Under the pieces are notes generated by a model that did no database searches, had not been told where the DNA came from, and was given only the letters and a program-made list of their open reading frames with translations. 64,000 nt of DNA from CAMCQY01 sp044370415 (GTDB taxonomy: Bacteria > Planctomycetota > Planctomycetia > Pirellulales > UBA1268): positions 1-64,000 of the forward strand of contig JBILVO010000005.1 in assembly GCA_044370415.1 (NCBI GenBank). Direction: 5' to 3'. The position numbers and the translations under genes are program-made. Shown piece after piece: positions 41,603 to 50,358 of the stretch (position 1 is its first letter; each line of letters starts with the position of its first letter).

Positions 41603-43233
41603 CCCCGGCGGCCGCGGACGACCAGCAGCGCCACCGCCAGCCACGCGACGAGCGGAAACGCGGGGCCGATCCGGCTGTAGAGCGTGCGGGACTCCAGCAG
41701 CGGCACGCGGGTCTCGAGGATGCCGCGGCCCTGCAGCGGCAGCGACTCGGTCACCACGCCCAGCGGCGAGATCGAGCAGGTCTGGCCGGTGGCGGCGCAC
41801 CGCAGCAGGCTGCGGCGGGTCTCGACCGCCCGCAGCTGGGCCAGGAGCCTGTGCTGCACGAGCGTGAGGGGCTCCGTGAAGGCGGAGCCGTTGATCAGCG
41901 AGACGAGCACGTTGGCGTTCGACGCCGCGAGCGTGCGGGCCGCCTTGGGAATCATGTCCTCGTAGCAGAGCATCACGCCGAGCCGTGCGGCCGTGCCGCA
42001 GCCGAGGACGACGGCGTCCCGTCCCTCGGTGAGGTCGTCCTGCATGGGAAAATAGCGCTTGATGTCCGGGAACCAGTCCTCGCCCGGCACGTACTCGCCG
42101 AAGGGCATGAGGTGCCGCTTGTGGTACGAGCCGAGGATCGCGTGGGAGGGGTCGATGAGGATCGCCGACTGGTAGAGCTCCCGCGGCTTGTCGGGATGGC
42201 CCGAAAAGATCTTGCCGCCGAAGAGGAGCGGGCAGGCGGGCGACTCGAGCGGACGCATGCCCGGATTGGGCGGCCGCGACTTGGAGAGCACCTCGTTGGG
42301 GTCGGCGAGCGACTCGAGCGACGCCTCGTAGGAGCCGCCGCTGCACTCGGGCCAGCAGACGAGGTCGGGCAGGCCGGCGGTGCCCCTGCACCGGGCCTCG
42401 GTGAGGCTCCTGAGCGAGTCGACGCCGTCGGCATCCTCCGGGTTCGACTGCACGAGGGCGACGGAGACCGTCGGCGCCGCGGCGACCCGCGGCTGCCAGG
42501 AGGCGATCGCTCCGATCCCATAGGCGAGGTTGGCGAGCACGAGGCCGACCGCGGCCAGGCCGGCCCTCCCCGCCAGCGGCGGCAGGCCCGCGGCCGCGCG
42601 GCGAGCCACGTCGACGAGCCAGACGATGGCGCCTGCGTGGGCGTAGAAGACGAGCGTGGCGAACTCGGGGCCGAAGAGATCGACCGACTGGATCAACGGC
42701 GTCCAGGCGGCCTGGGAGTAGCCGAACTTCCACGGGAAGACGGCCGGCAGCACCCCCTCGAGCGCCGCCGCGAGGAGCCCCGCGGGCAGCCAGGCCCGCA
42801 GGGGATCGGGCTGCACGCGGGCCGCGAACCACAGCGGCACGACGAGCCGGGCCGCGTCGTAGAGCATGATCGGCGCGGCGATCACGAGGCCGATCTCGTA
42901 GTTGACGTTCATCGCGTAGGCGAGCACCTTCGGCGACCAGTGGAACGCGATCGCGATCGCGAGCGTGGCCGCGGCGAGCGACCAGGTCTCGCCCCACCAG
43001 CCGCGGAGATGCGGCACGAGCATGAGGGCCGCCGCCATGGCGACCCAGCCGGACCAGACGAGATCCTGCTTGAGCCAGGGCGCGGCCATGAGCACGGCCA
43101 CGGCCACCGCGATCCCCGCCGCCGTGGCGCACCGGCGGACGTTGGCGGCACTGCCAGCGGCCGGAATGAGCAGGGGCTCGTCGCGGGCGGGCTTGGCCAG
43201 GGCGGGCTCGGCGGGATGGACTGGAAGGGCCAT
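41569..43233 (-). CDS. lnt: Apolipoprotein N-acyltransferase
   Basis: 554-residue inner-membrane enzyme that adds the third acyl chain to lipoproteins. About six to seven N-terminal transmembrane helices (40-240) are followed by the periplasmic nitrilase domain with the catalytic triad placed at Glu296 (WPECSGG), Lys372 (YHKRHLMPFGEYVPGEDW) and Cys423 (VMLCYEDM), then a last helix. Length is typical. Start ATG 43233 chosen; the frame is open for another 29 codons upstream. Overlaps the sulfotransferase 3' end by 34 nt (convergent). Confidence 0.93.
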   Translation of the reverse strand: MALPVHPAEPALAKPARDEPLLIPAAGSAANVRRCATAAGIAVAVAVLMAAPWLKQDLVWSGWVAMAAALMLVPHLRGWWGETWSLAAATLAIAIAFHWSPKVLAYAMNVNYEIGLVIAAPIMLYDAARLVVPLWFAARVQPDPLRAWLPAGLLAAALEGVLPAVFPWKFGYSQAAWTPLIQSVDLFGPEFATLVFYAHAGAIVWLVDVARRAAAGLPPLAGRAGLAAVGLVLANLAYGIGAIASWQPRVAAAPTVSVALVQSNPEDADGVDSLRSLTEARCRGTAGLPDLVCWPECSGGSYEASLESLADPNEVLSKSRPPNPGMRPLESPACPLLFGGKIFSGHPDKPRELYQSAILIDPSHAILGSYHKRHLMPFGEYVPGEDWFPDIKRYFPMQDDLTEGRDAVVLGCGTAARLGVMLCYEDMIPKAARTLAASNANVLVSLINGSAFTEPLTLVQHRLLAQLRAVETRRSLLRCAATGQTCSISPLGVVTESLPLQGRGILETRVPLLESRTLYSRIGPAFPLVAWLAVALLVVRGRRGYLGAASAARR

Positions 43234-43345
43234 CCTGCGGTTGTACCCAGCGAAAAACCGCGAAGCAAAACGCCGGGGCTCGGCCGTGGAGAGCCGGCCG
43301 AAATTGCCGGATTGGCACATTCAGCCGCGCGCGAGCAGCCGTCCA

Positions 43346-43407
43346 AAACGAACGAGCCGGGCAGAACGTCAGGAACGTTTCCGTCCCTTCGGTCCCGCCC
43401 GGCTCGT
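43346..43407 (-). terminator. Intrinsic terminator downstream of secreted protein A
   Basis: Stem ACGAGCCGGGC / GCCCGGCTCGT (43352-43407) around a 34-nt loop that itself can fold, followed on the minus strand by TCGTTTTGG. It ends the leftward transcript of the 43460-43906 gene. Confidence 0.65.
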
Positions 43408-43459
43408 CGTTGAAACGAGTCGAACTTGAAACGTGCGAATCAGTCGCGACTCGTTCAGA

Positions 43460-43906
43460 CTAGAACGGGCCGCCGGCAGCGGCGCCGGTCACGACGGCCG
43501 GCGCATCGCCGGGGCCGAGGTCCGGAAAGACACCCACGTAGCCGGTCAGGCCGGCCTTGGTCACGTTGTAGTTGGCCGTGCCGACGAGGGCCGGATCGAG
43601 CGGGTTCACGATGTCAGCAACGTAGGTGGCAGCCACGAGGCCGGCACCCGGGGCGACCGGCAGGCTGACGACCGAGCCACCAGCGATCTGCTTGGAACCG
43701 AGGGACTGGGCTTGCGAAATCGTCGTCGGGAAAGCGGTGCCGTTCGGAACGAGCACAGCCACGACGGTGTCGCCCGGGTCCGAGTAGTTCTTGACGCGGA
43801 TCGTCGAGGACTTCTTCGCACCGCTCGTGCCACCGGCCTCGGCCGAGGACACCACGAAGCCGACCGCCACGATGGCGATGGCGAGAACTGCAAACTTGCG
43901 AATCAT
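43460..43906 (-). CDS. Small exported protein A, partner of DUF1559 protein
   Basis: 148 residues, family not recognised. The signal peptide MIRKFAVLAIAIVAVGFVVSSAEAG is followed by AKKSSTIRVKNYSDPGDTVVAVLVPNGTA, a Gly/Ala/Val-rich body and a C-terminus ending AAAGGPF. A clear relative lies at 57296-57658: same MIR- start, VSS.A.AG cleavage region, KK.TI.-KN strand and -PF end. Both follow a DUF1559 gene and both leaders carry AGAGAGGTT before the ATG. Probably an extracellular partner or substrate of the pseudopilin-like protein. Confidence 0.7.
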   Translation of the reverse strand: MIRKFAVLAIAIVAVGFVVSSAEAGGTSGAKKSSTIRVKNYSDPGDTVVAVLVPNGTAFPTTISQAQSLGSKQIAGGSVVSLPVAPGAGLVAATYVADIVNPLDPALVGTANYNVTKAGLTGYVGVFPDLGPGDAPAVVTGAAAGGPF

Positions 43907-44061
43907 GTCAAAACCTCTCTAGAAAGGGAACGAACAAGAGCCGAATCAGCCATACCGTTAGCCCGAAAGTCGGGGACAAAAGCCCCTTCCATCGACGCTG
44001 ACACAATCCATCGCACGACGGGTGACACGCGTCACCAGCCGTCCCGGTCGCTCCTCCAGGA

Positions 44062-44946
44062 TCACTGCCTGTTGACGAGGGAGGCCGCTTGCTCTCCCCC
44101 GTTTCTCGTGCAGATCGCCGAAAGGATCGTCGGATCCATGTTGTCTGCCAGGAACATCACCCGACCGTCGACGAACGCCGCATGGCAGCCGACGGGGTGG
44201 TTGCTCCGCATGTTTTGATTTTTCTGCTCGTTGACGAACCGCTCGCTCTGCGAGAACGAGTTCGTGCCGTTGGCCCACCGGGCGTTTTCATCGAGAGACA
44301 CGCCCGGAGCTTCGGACAACCCCCGGTCGACCGACTCGCCGACGAGGACCGTGGCGCTCAGGCCGTCGGTGATGTCGGCGGCCTTGACCGGCCGGGGATG
44401 GTCGGCGTTGATCGGGATCAGCACACCGTTGAAGAGGCCGTCGGCCGGCGGCAGCGAGGTGCCGGTGAGCATGATCGTGCTCCCGGAGATTCCCGCGTAG
44501 TCCTGCTTGCCCAGGAACGGCACCATGCCCGACGGACAGGTGTAGAGCTGGATGTTCTGCATCGCCGCGGTCGCGTTCTTGCCCGGGGCGTTCCAGGCCT
44601 TGGAGTAGTCGATCCGGTTGGCGAGCTCCACTTCCTCGATGTAGGGGAGGATGTAGGACGACCACGCGTGACGCGTGCCATTGGGCAGTGCGGAGCCGAC
44701 CGGAATGACGTTTGCGGAGGGCGGGAAGGACTTCCGCGACGACTCGTAGGAGCAGAGCGCCACGGCCATGTTTTTGAGGTTGTTGATGCAGGTCGTCTGG
44801 CGGCCCGACTCGCGTGCCCGCTGCACGGCGGGCAGCAGCATGCCGATCAGGACGCCGATGATGGCGATGACGGCGAGCAGCTCCACGAGCGTGAAGCCGC
44901 GACGGCGTCGGACCGGCACAACGATCGAAGATGAGGTCGCGGTCAA
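44062..44946 (-). CDS. DUF1559 pseudopilin-like protein (copy A)
   Basis: 294 residues. Type IV pilin-like N-terminus RRRGFTLVELLAVIAIIGVLIGMLLPAVQRARES: prepilin peptidase site G/F with Glu at +5. Then the DUF1559 body: CINNLKNMAVALCSYESSRKSFPPS, HAWSSYILPYIEE, TCPSG, GESVDRG and the near-C-terminal HAAFVDGRVMFL motif. These proteins are hugely expanded in planctomycetes and are thought to be assembled through a type II secretion-like route. The start is uncertain: TTG 44946 fits length, GTG 44919 is also possible. 155 nt downstream is the small exported protein A. Confidence 0.9.
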   Translation of the reverse strand: MTATSSSIVVPVRRRRGFTLVELLAVIAIIGVLIGMLLPAVQRARESGRQTTCINNLKNMAVALCSYESSRKSFPPSANVIPVGSALPNGTRHAWSSYILPYIEEVELANRIDYSKAWNAPGKNATAAMQNIQLYTCPSGMVPFLGKQDYAGISGSTIMLTGTSLPPADGLFNGVLIPINADHPRPVKAADITDGLSATVLVGESVDRGLSEAPGVSLDENARWANGTNSFSQSERFVNEQKNQNMRSNHPVGCHAAFVDGRVMFLADNMDPTILSAICTRNGGEQAASLVNRQ

Positions 44947-45306
44947 GGTCGATCGATTCCCGCAGTGATGGGTGACGGCACGCCGTATGGGTCGCGAGCA
45001 TTCGGGCTGGACCCGAAAACCGGACCCTCAATCTCGGTCCCGAAGCCGCTCCTGCACAACCCTTTGGTTTTTACGGCCTGGAAGGCCTGTCCCAAGTAGG
45101 GCGTATGCAGAGATTGCATAGGCTACGGCGACATTGCTGCCTGTCAAGCATCTGGGGGGGTAAGAAACACGCTAGAATTCCGTGTTCTCGCGAATTGGCC
45201 CACCTGCAGGACTGGAGCATGCGACGCAAAGCGCTTGTTGGCAAGGCTTTGCGTCTCTTCCAAAATCCTGGAACAGGGCCCGTGGCCGCGGTTTTCCCGG
45301 CGGAAT
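44947..45306. promoter_or_regulatory. Intergenic region with three inverted repeats
   Basis: 360 nt upstream of DUF1559 copy A. It holds TATGCA.GAGAT.TGCATA (45104-45120), an AACACG / CGTGTT hairpin (45166-45186), and a long interrupted stem ACGCAAAGC.G.CTTG / CAAG.GCTTTGCGT (45224-45254). The last lies just past the stop of the leftward 45307 gene and may be its 3' end; the first is an operator candidate for copy A. Confidence 0.5.
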
Positions 45307-46074
45307 TCAGCCCAGACGGCGGAGATAGAACGGGGACCGCAGGCCGATCCGCACGCCGTTTGTGCCGCGATTCTCGCGGGCCCGCCGCGCCGCCTCCGCG
45401 AGGTCGGTCGCGTTGCCCGTGAGGACGGCCACGAACTCGCGCTTGCCCCGCGTCCGATCGAGCACTGTGCCCTCGGCGGCAGTGCACTCAGTGGTCGTGA
45501 GCCGAGGAAAGAACAGCGGGCCGTCGTATCCGTCGCGGCGGGTCCAGGTGCGGACGTTCGTGGCGTGGTGGTGCCGCGTGCGGATCGAGAGCGCGGGATC
45601 GAAGACGACGACCCCGGCCGCCGCCGCCTCGTAGGCCAGCCTGTTCTCGCAGCGGGGCATGCCGAGCCGGAAGTCCGCCGGAAACGCCGGCAGCCCGCCG
45701 GCGATGAAGGCCCAGGCATCCTGCGACTGCGAGTAGAACCGCCAGGTCGTCGGATCTACCCGGCCCTCCATCGACGGCGCCGTCTCGTCGTCCCAGCGGG
45801 TCAGCGCCACGAGGACTCCCGGCCGCACCATCCGGCGAAGCGATTCGATGCCAGCGTCGAACGAGATGTCGCTGTTGGCGATCACGCAGACGGCGCCTGA
45901 AAACCGCTCGGCGGCGAGCGCGAAGAGATCGGCGAACGTCCAGCGGCGGGCCGCCCCGTCCACCGCCTCCACATGGCGAAAGGCCGGGCAGGAGGCGTTC
46001 GCCGCCCGCGCGGCCTCGAGCTCCGCCTGCCTGGCAGGGTCGGGCGAGTCGTACCGCTGCTGCAGGAGAATCAC
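45307..46074 (-). CDS. Glycosyltransferase-like protein of unknown family
   Basis: 255 residues, cytoplasmic. Segments VCVIANSDISFDAGIESLRRMV, LVALTRWD, SQDAWAFIAGGLPAFPADFRLGMPRCENRLAYEA and HHHATNVRTW look like a nucleotide-diphospho-sugar transferase fold with an Asn-Ser-Asp metal region, and homologous wording appears in polysaccharide gene clusters. No catalytic pair can be fixed with certainty. GTG start at 46074. It lies 69 nt downstream of a large membrane protein and probably shares its transcript. Confidence 0.5.
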   Translation of the reverse strand: MILLQQRYDSPDPARQAELEAARAANASCPAFRHVEAVDGAARRWTFADLFALAAERFSGAVCVIANSDISFDAGIESLRRMVRPGVLVALTRWDDETAPSMEGRVDPTTWRFYSQSQDAWAFIAGGLPAFPADFRLGMPRCENRLAYEAAAAGVVVFDPALSIRTRHHHATNVRTWTRRDGYDGPLFFPRLTTTECTAAEGTVLDRTRGKREFVAVLTGNATDLAEAARRARENRGTNGVRIGLRSPFYLRRLG

Positions 46075-46119
46075 GGTGGCGGTCTCGAAGCGATGGGGCG
46101 ATGCGGCAGTGTCGTGCTC

Positions 46120-46149
46120 GGGAACGCGTCAGCTGGGAACGCGTCAGTT
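46120..46149. repeat. 15-bp tandem repeat across a stop codon
   Basis: GGGAACGCGTCAGCT (46120-46134) and GGGAACGCGTCAGTT (46135-46149). On the minus strand each unit contains TGA; the right one is the stop of the membrane protein gene. Confidence 0.9.
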
Positions 46150-48042
46150 GACGCGGAATGCAGCGGCCCGGCCCGGAGGCGGGTCGGCCGAGAACCAGAG
46201 TTCGATCGGAGTGGACTCGGCCGGCAGGCTCTGCCACGGCTCGAAGAAGTCGCTCCCATCGGCCGACAGCTCGCTGAGGAGCCGGTCGGGATATGCGGCG
46301 GTCGCCCGCTCGGCCGCCGTCGGGATGCCCACTGGCGAAAGATGTAGCCGGTTCGTGATCCCGCGCGACCGCAGGTATTCGGCCACCGAGACGACCGGCT
46401 CGTAGCGGGCCTTCGCCCGGGGAGCGACGATGCACACGACCGGCCGCGCCGGGTCCACGTCGCAGGCGGCCGCGATCCGGCCGATCGTCGCCTGGAACGC
46501 GGTGGTGGAAAGCACGTGGGCGCGCGTGTCGGCCCGGGCGTGATCCCCGCCCAGCGCCATCGCCACGACGGCGAGCGTGCCGGCAACGATCAGCCGGCTG
46601 CGGCCGGCCGCGGCGTCGCCGGGCCCACCGCCCCGTCGCCAGCCGGCGAGCTCGACGAGCAGCCCGATCGAGAGCACGCCCACGATCGGCACGAACGGCA
46701 GGTCGTAGCGGCACTTTTTGAAGACCTCGCCCCTGTAGAAGAGCACCTGGCTGAGCGCCAGCATGAGGAGGACGAAGGCGACGAGGAGCAGGCTTCGCCG
46801 TCGCGACTCGGCCGGGCTCTTCAGGAGCCGCAGCCAGCCCACGGCGGCTCCGGTCGCCAGTGCCGCCAGCGGCAGGCCGTAGACGGCGAGCTTGCGCAGG
46901 GTCCGTAGCGCTGCGGCGTCGCCGGCGGCGACGAGCCCGGCGAGGCCCACCGGCCGCTGGTAGACGTCGCGGCCGCCGCTCGTGGCGATGCCGGCGGCCA
47001 CCACGCCGGCCACGGTCGCGGCAGCGGCACAGACGACCAGGCAGCCGACGACTGCCGGCCAGCGCAGGTCTCCCCGCCACCATTCGACGGCCGCGACGAG
47101 CAGCGCCAGCGGCGCGAGCACGACGAAATTCTCCTTGGAGCCGATCGCCACCAGGGCCGCGGCCGTAAGGCCGAGCCAGGCGAGGCCCGTCGCCCTGCCC
47201 GTGCTTTTTCCACCCGAGCTTTTCCCGTCCAGGCTTTTCCCGCCCGGTCTATTCGCGACTGGGCTTTCGAGGATGTGGACCGCGGTCCAGGCGAACAGCA
47301 GGCACGCCGGGGCGGCGTAGGTCTCGCCCGACCCGAGCTTGATCACGATCTCCGGCCACATCCACAGCGCCGCGAAGGCGGCCAGGGCGGCCGCGCCGGC
47401 CACCATGCCGAGCCACCGCCGCAGCAGGTCGAAGCCCAGCGCACACGAGAAGGCGAACACGAGCAGCCGGGCGACGAACCACGGCCGCGCATCCTTGCCC
47501 CAGACCGCCGCCTGGCCGAGATAGAGCGTGTAGTAGGCCGGGCGGTAGCGGGTCCAGCCGGCGACGGGTGCACCGGCTTCCGGATGGACCGCGAGCCGGG
47601 GGAGGATCTCGCCGGCGGGCAGGTGGTCGCGGCCCGGACCGATGAGCGTGTGGACGGCGTGGTCGTCGATGACGTCCCAGGTCGCCCGCGGCGATTCGCC
47701 GAAGAGCGTCCAGGTCAAGAGCCCCGCTCCCAGGCACATCAGCCCCCAGCGCAGCCCGGGGCTGTCTGCGAGCGGGCCGTCCACCGCCCGGGACCGCCCC
47801 GCCAACGCCAGCACGCCGCCGAGCGCGAGCAGGTGCAGCGGCAGGAACCGCCAGTCATGGGGCAGTGCCACGAGGATCGCGGGCAGCAGCGCCGCCACCA
47901 CGGGCGGCGCGAGCGTGCGGGCCCACGCCGTGGCGTTGCTGTCAGGTCCGGTGCCAGCGGCTCTGTCGGAGGTTGCGTCGGGGCCGGTGTCGGTGTCGGC
48001 CTTGCGGGCCGGACTCGCCGGCATCGTGATCGTCGCGGCCAT
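46144..48042 (-). CDS. Polytopic membrane protein, glycosyltransferase-C-like
   Basis: 632 residues with about 10-12 transmembrane helices. Start ATG 48042. An early acidic stretch TWDVIDDHAVHTLIGPGRDHLP follows the first helices, a position where GT-C/PMT-type lipid-linked sugar transferases carry catalytic Asp residues. The C-terminal ~130 residues are soluble (DTRAHVLSTTAFQATIGRIAAACDVDP...). Family membership is inferred from layout only. A tandem in-frame 15-bp repeat encodes GKSLDGKSSGGKSTG near residues 280-295. The membrane protein sits at the edge of the glycan locus, divergent from the GT2 gene. Confidence 0.6.
   Translation of the reverse strand: MAATITMPASPARKADTDTGPDATSDRAAGTGPDSNATAWARTLAPPVVAALLPAILVALPHDWRFLPLHLLALGGVLALAGRSRAVDGPLADSPGLRWGLMCLGAGLLTWTLFGESPRATWDVIDDHAVHTLIGPGRDHLPAGEILPRLAVHPEAGAPVAGWTRYRPAYYTLYLGQAAVWGKDARPWFVARLLVFAFSCALGFDLLRRWLGMVAGAAALAAFAALWMWPEIVIKLGSGETYAAPACLLFAWTAVHILESPVANRPGGKSLDGKSSGGKSTGRATGLAWLGLTAAALVAIGSKENFVVLAPLALLVAAVEWWRGDLRWPAVVGCLVVCAAAATVAGVVAAGIATSGGRDVYQRPVGLAGLVAAGDAAALRTLRKLAVYGLPLAALATGAAVGWLRLLKSPAESRRRSLLLVAFVLLMLALSQVLFYRGEVFKKCRYDLPFVPIVGVLSIGLLVELAGWRRGGGPGDAAAGRSRLIVAGTLAVVAMALGGDHARADTRAHVLSTTAFQATIGRIAAACDVDPARPVVCIVAPRAKARYEPVVSVAEYLRSRGITNRLHLSPVGIPTAAERATAAYPDRLLSELSADGSDFFEPWQSLPAESTPIELWFSADPPPGRAAAFRVN
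47208..47267. repeat. 15-bp in-frame tandem repeats (GKS repeats)
   Basis: Four degenerate units such as CTTTTCCCGTCCAGG / CTTTTCCCGCCCGGT within the membrane-protein gene, encoding repeated Gly-Lys-Ser pentapeptides in a cytoplasmic or periplasmic loop. Confidence 0.75.
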
Positions 48043-48399
48043 CGCACGGGTCCGTGTCGGCGGGAGAGCGATCGACCGGCGCGGGGGAGCACCGGCCGGG
48101 GAGACGGAAACCGGAACAAGCCCGGGCTCGGGCTGTTTGCCGCTAGTGAGACGGATGCTAGGCCGCGGCCGGACGCCGCCACAACGGCATTTTCCGCCGC
48201 GTTCCGCCGCGAGCGGGCCGGCGGCGGACCGGCCTTCCGCGGGGCCTGCTGACCTTGACGCCACGGGCGCGACGCGGCACTCTCCCCGCCCCTCCGGCGG
48301 TCTCGAGCGCCGGCGAGCCCGCCTCCGGCACGACGTGCCCCGCGGCATGAAGACCCTTCGGCAAGAAGATCTCCAAAGAGAAGAGAAGTCCAGCGTTCC
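48043..48399. other. Divergent intergenic region at the edge of the glycan locus
   Basis: 357 nt between leftward membrane protein and rightward GT2 gene. A TTGACG hexamer lies near 48252 on the plus strand, without a good -10. I see no gene. Confidence 0.35.
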
Positions 48400-49440
48400 A
48401 TGACGTCCCGACAGACCTCCGCAATCGCCGCCAGCGCCGAGCCGTGGACCCCGGTGCCTCCGGTGGGCCGCTGGCCGCGGCGGCCGACGCAGGTGTCGAT
48501 CGTCGTGCCGGTCTACCGGGAGGCCGACGGCATCGAGCATTTCTGCGAGTCGGTCGCCGGCGTGATGGACGCCACGGGCCTCGAGTGGGAGCTGATCTTC
48601 GTCGAGGACGACTCGCCCGACGCCACGATGGAGAAGCTGCGGATCCTGCACGAACGCCGGCCGTCGCAGGTCGCCGCGCTCTCGCTCTCGCGCCGCTTCG
48701 GCCACCAGGCATCGCTGGCGGCGGGCTTCGACGCGGCCGCGGGCGACGTGGTGATCTGCATGGACGGCGACATGCAGCACCCGCCGGACATGCTCCCGCA
48801 CCTCCTGCACCGCTGGGCCCAGGGCGACCAGGTCGTCTACACCCGCAGGCGCCGCACCGAGCGGCGCGGGGCTCTGAAGTCCTGGGTGAGCCAGGCCTTC
48901 TACCGGGCGATCAGCAGCATCTCCGAGGTGCGGATCGAGGACGGCAGTGCCGACTTCCGGCTGATGGACAGGCTCGTGGTCGACGCGCTCCGCCGGTTCG
49001 GCGAGCGGGGGCTCTTCTACCGCGGCCTCGTGCAGTGGGCCGGCTTCCGGCAATCGTCGCTCGCGTACGACGCGCCGCCGCGGTTCGCCGGAAACTCGTC
49101 CTACACGCTGCGGCGCATGGTCCATCTGGCCGCGGACGCCATCTTCTCCTTCTCGACGCTGCCGCTGCGGATGAGCCTGATGCTCGGCGGCCTCGCCCTG
49201 GCCGCGACGTTCCTCTACGCGATCTACGTCGTCGCCTGCTGGCTGCGGGGCACCGCCGGGCCCGCCGGCTACACGTCGCTCGTGCTGCTCGTCAGCTTCC
49301 TGGGCAGCCTCAACCTCATCGGCCTCGGGATCGTGGGGGCCTACGTGGGACGGATGCACGAGCAGGTGAAGCAGCGGCCGCTGTATCTGGTCAAGGAACG
49401 CCTGCAGGCGGCCCGGCCCCGGCCGAGCCTGGTGGCATGA
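48400..49440 (+). CDS. Polyprenyl-phosphate glycosyltransferase (GT2, DPM1/ArnC-like)
   Basis: 346 residues. GT2 catalytic domain: VSIVVPVYREADGIEHFCESVAGV, FVEDDSPDATMEKL, CMDGDMQHPPDMLP (DxD) and DGSADFRLMDR, then two C-terminal transmembrane helices (LMLGGLALAATFLYAIYVVACW; TSLVLLVSFLGSLNLIGLGIVGAYVGR). This layout makes undecaprenyl-phosphate-sugar donors for extracytoplasmic glycosylation, which GT-C membrane transferases then use. It heads the rightward glycan operon; the methyltransferase gene begins 28 nt later. A 14-bp tandem duplication spans its stop codon. Confidence 0.92.
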   Translation: MTSRQTSAIAASAEPWTPVPPVGRWPRRPTQVSIVVPVYREADGIEHFCESVAGVMDATGLEWELIFVEDDSPDATMEKLRILHERRPSQVAALSLSRRFGHQASLAAGFDAAAGDVVICMDGDMQHPPDMLPHLLHRWAQGDQVVYTRRRRTERRGALKSWVSQAFYRAISSISEVRIEDGSADFRLMDRLVVDALRRFGERGLFYRGLVQWAGFRQSSLAYDAPPRFAGNSSYTLRRMVHLAADAIFSFSTLPLRMSLMLGGLALAATFLYAIYVVACWLRGTAGPAGYTSLVLLVSFLGSLNLIGLGIVGAYVGRMHEQVKQRPLYLVKERLQAARPRPSLVA

Positions 49441-49454
49441 GGCAGGTGGCATGA
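49431..49454. repeat. 14-bp tandem repeat across the GT2 stop
   Basis: GGTGGCATGA occurs at 49431-49440 and 49445-49454 (period 14), including the TGA stop codon of the GT2 gene. Confidence 0.85.
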
Positions 49455-49467
49455 GAAGGAGCGACCG

Positions 49468-50358
49468 ATGAACGCCGTTCGCGCAGCGGTTCCCCTGGCG
49501 AGGCCGGAGCCGTGCATCTGCTGCGGCACCGCCGCCTGGGAGCCGCACTTCCGGGTGCTGAAGCGGTGCGGCACGTGCGGCTTCATCCGCGCCGACATGT
49601 CGGTGACCCAGGAGGAGGCCGAGCGGCTCTACCAAGAGGGCTATTTCACGGGAGCGGAGTACGGCGACTACCTCGCCGACGCCCGGTCCCACCGCCGCAA
49701 CTTCGCCGAACGGCTCCGGCTGGTGCGCAAGATCGCCGGCGCCGCGCCGGGGCCGGTGCTCGAAATCGGCTGCGCCTACGGCTTCTTCCTCGAGCAGTGC
49801 CGGGATGCCGGCATCGAGGCGACCGGCGTCGACGTCTGCGTGGAGCCGGTCCGCCACGCGCGGATGACGAGCGGCCTCGACGCCCGCGTCGGCGACTTTC
49901 TCGCCATGCCGCTGCCCGCGGGCCGCTTCCGCTCGGTCTGCATGTGGGACACCATCGAGCACCTCGAGCATCCCGAGGCGTTCGTCGCGCGGGCCCGCGA
50001 GGTCGTCGCGGACGGCGGCCTGCTCTTCGTGACGACCGGCGACATCGGGGCCGCCTTCGCCCAGTGGCGCGGCCCGAAGTGGCGCATGATCCACCCGCCG
50101 ACCCACCTGCAGTACTTCTCCTCGGCCTCGCTGGCGAGGCTTTTGGAGCGGCACGGCTTCCGCGTCGAGTACAGCCGCTCGACGCCGATGTATCGCAACG
50201 TGGGCGAGACGCTCGGCAGGCTCGCGACGCTCGGCCGCGGCGCGGTCGGCCACGTCGCGTCCCTGGCCCGACGGCTCGTTCCCGGCCCGCTCCAGCGGCG
50301 GGGGTTCTGGCTCGACCTCGGCGACATCATGTACGTCGCGGCCCGGAAGATCCCATGA
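49468..50358 (+). CDS. SAM-dependent methyltransferase with N-terminal zinc motif
   Basis: 296 residues. Zinc motif CICCG...CGTCG (residues 16-38) then a class I methyltransferase: VLEIGCAYGFFLEQCRDAG (motif I), DFLAMPLPAGRFRSVCMWDTIEHLEHPEAFV (motifs II/III) and GGLLFVTTGD. This is the arrangement found in sugar- or lipid-modifying methyltransferases of polysaccharide clusters. GAAGGAG lies 6 nt before the ATG. Its stop overlaps the next start (ATGA), so translation is coupled. The acceptor is unknown. Confidence 0.85.
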   Translation: MNAVRAAVPLARPEPCICCGTAAWEPHFRVLKRCGTCGFIRADMSVTQEEAERLYQEGYFTGAEYGDYLADARSHRRNFAERLRLVRKIAGAAPGPVLEIGCAYGFFLEQCRDAGIEATGVDVCVEPVRHARMTSGLDARVGDFLAMPLPAGRFRSVCMWDTIEHLEHPEAFVARAREVVADGGLLFVTTGDIGAAFAQWRGPKWRMIHPPTHLQYFSSASLARLLERHGFRVEYSRSTPMYRNVGETLGRLATLGRGAVGHVASLARRLVPGPLQRRGFWLDLGDIMYVAARKIP

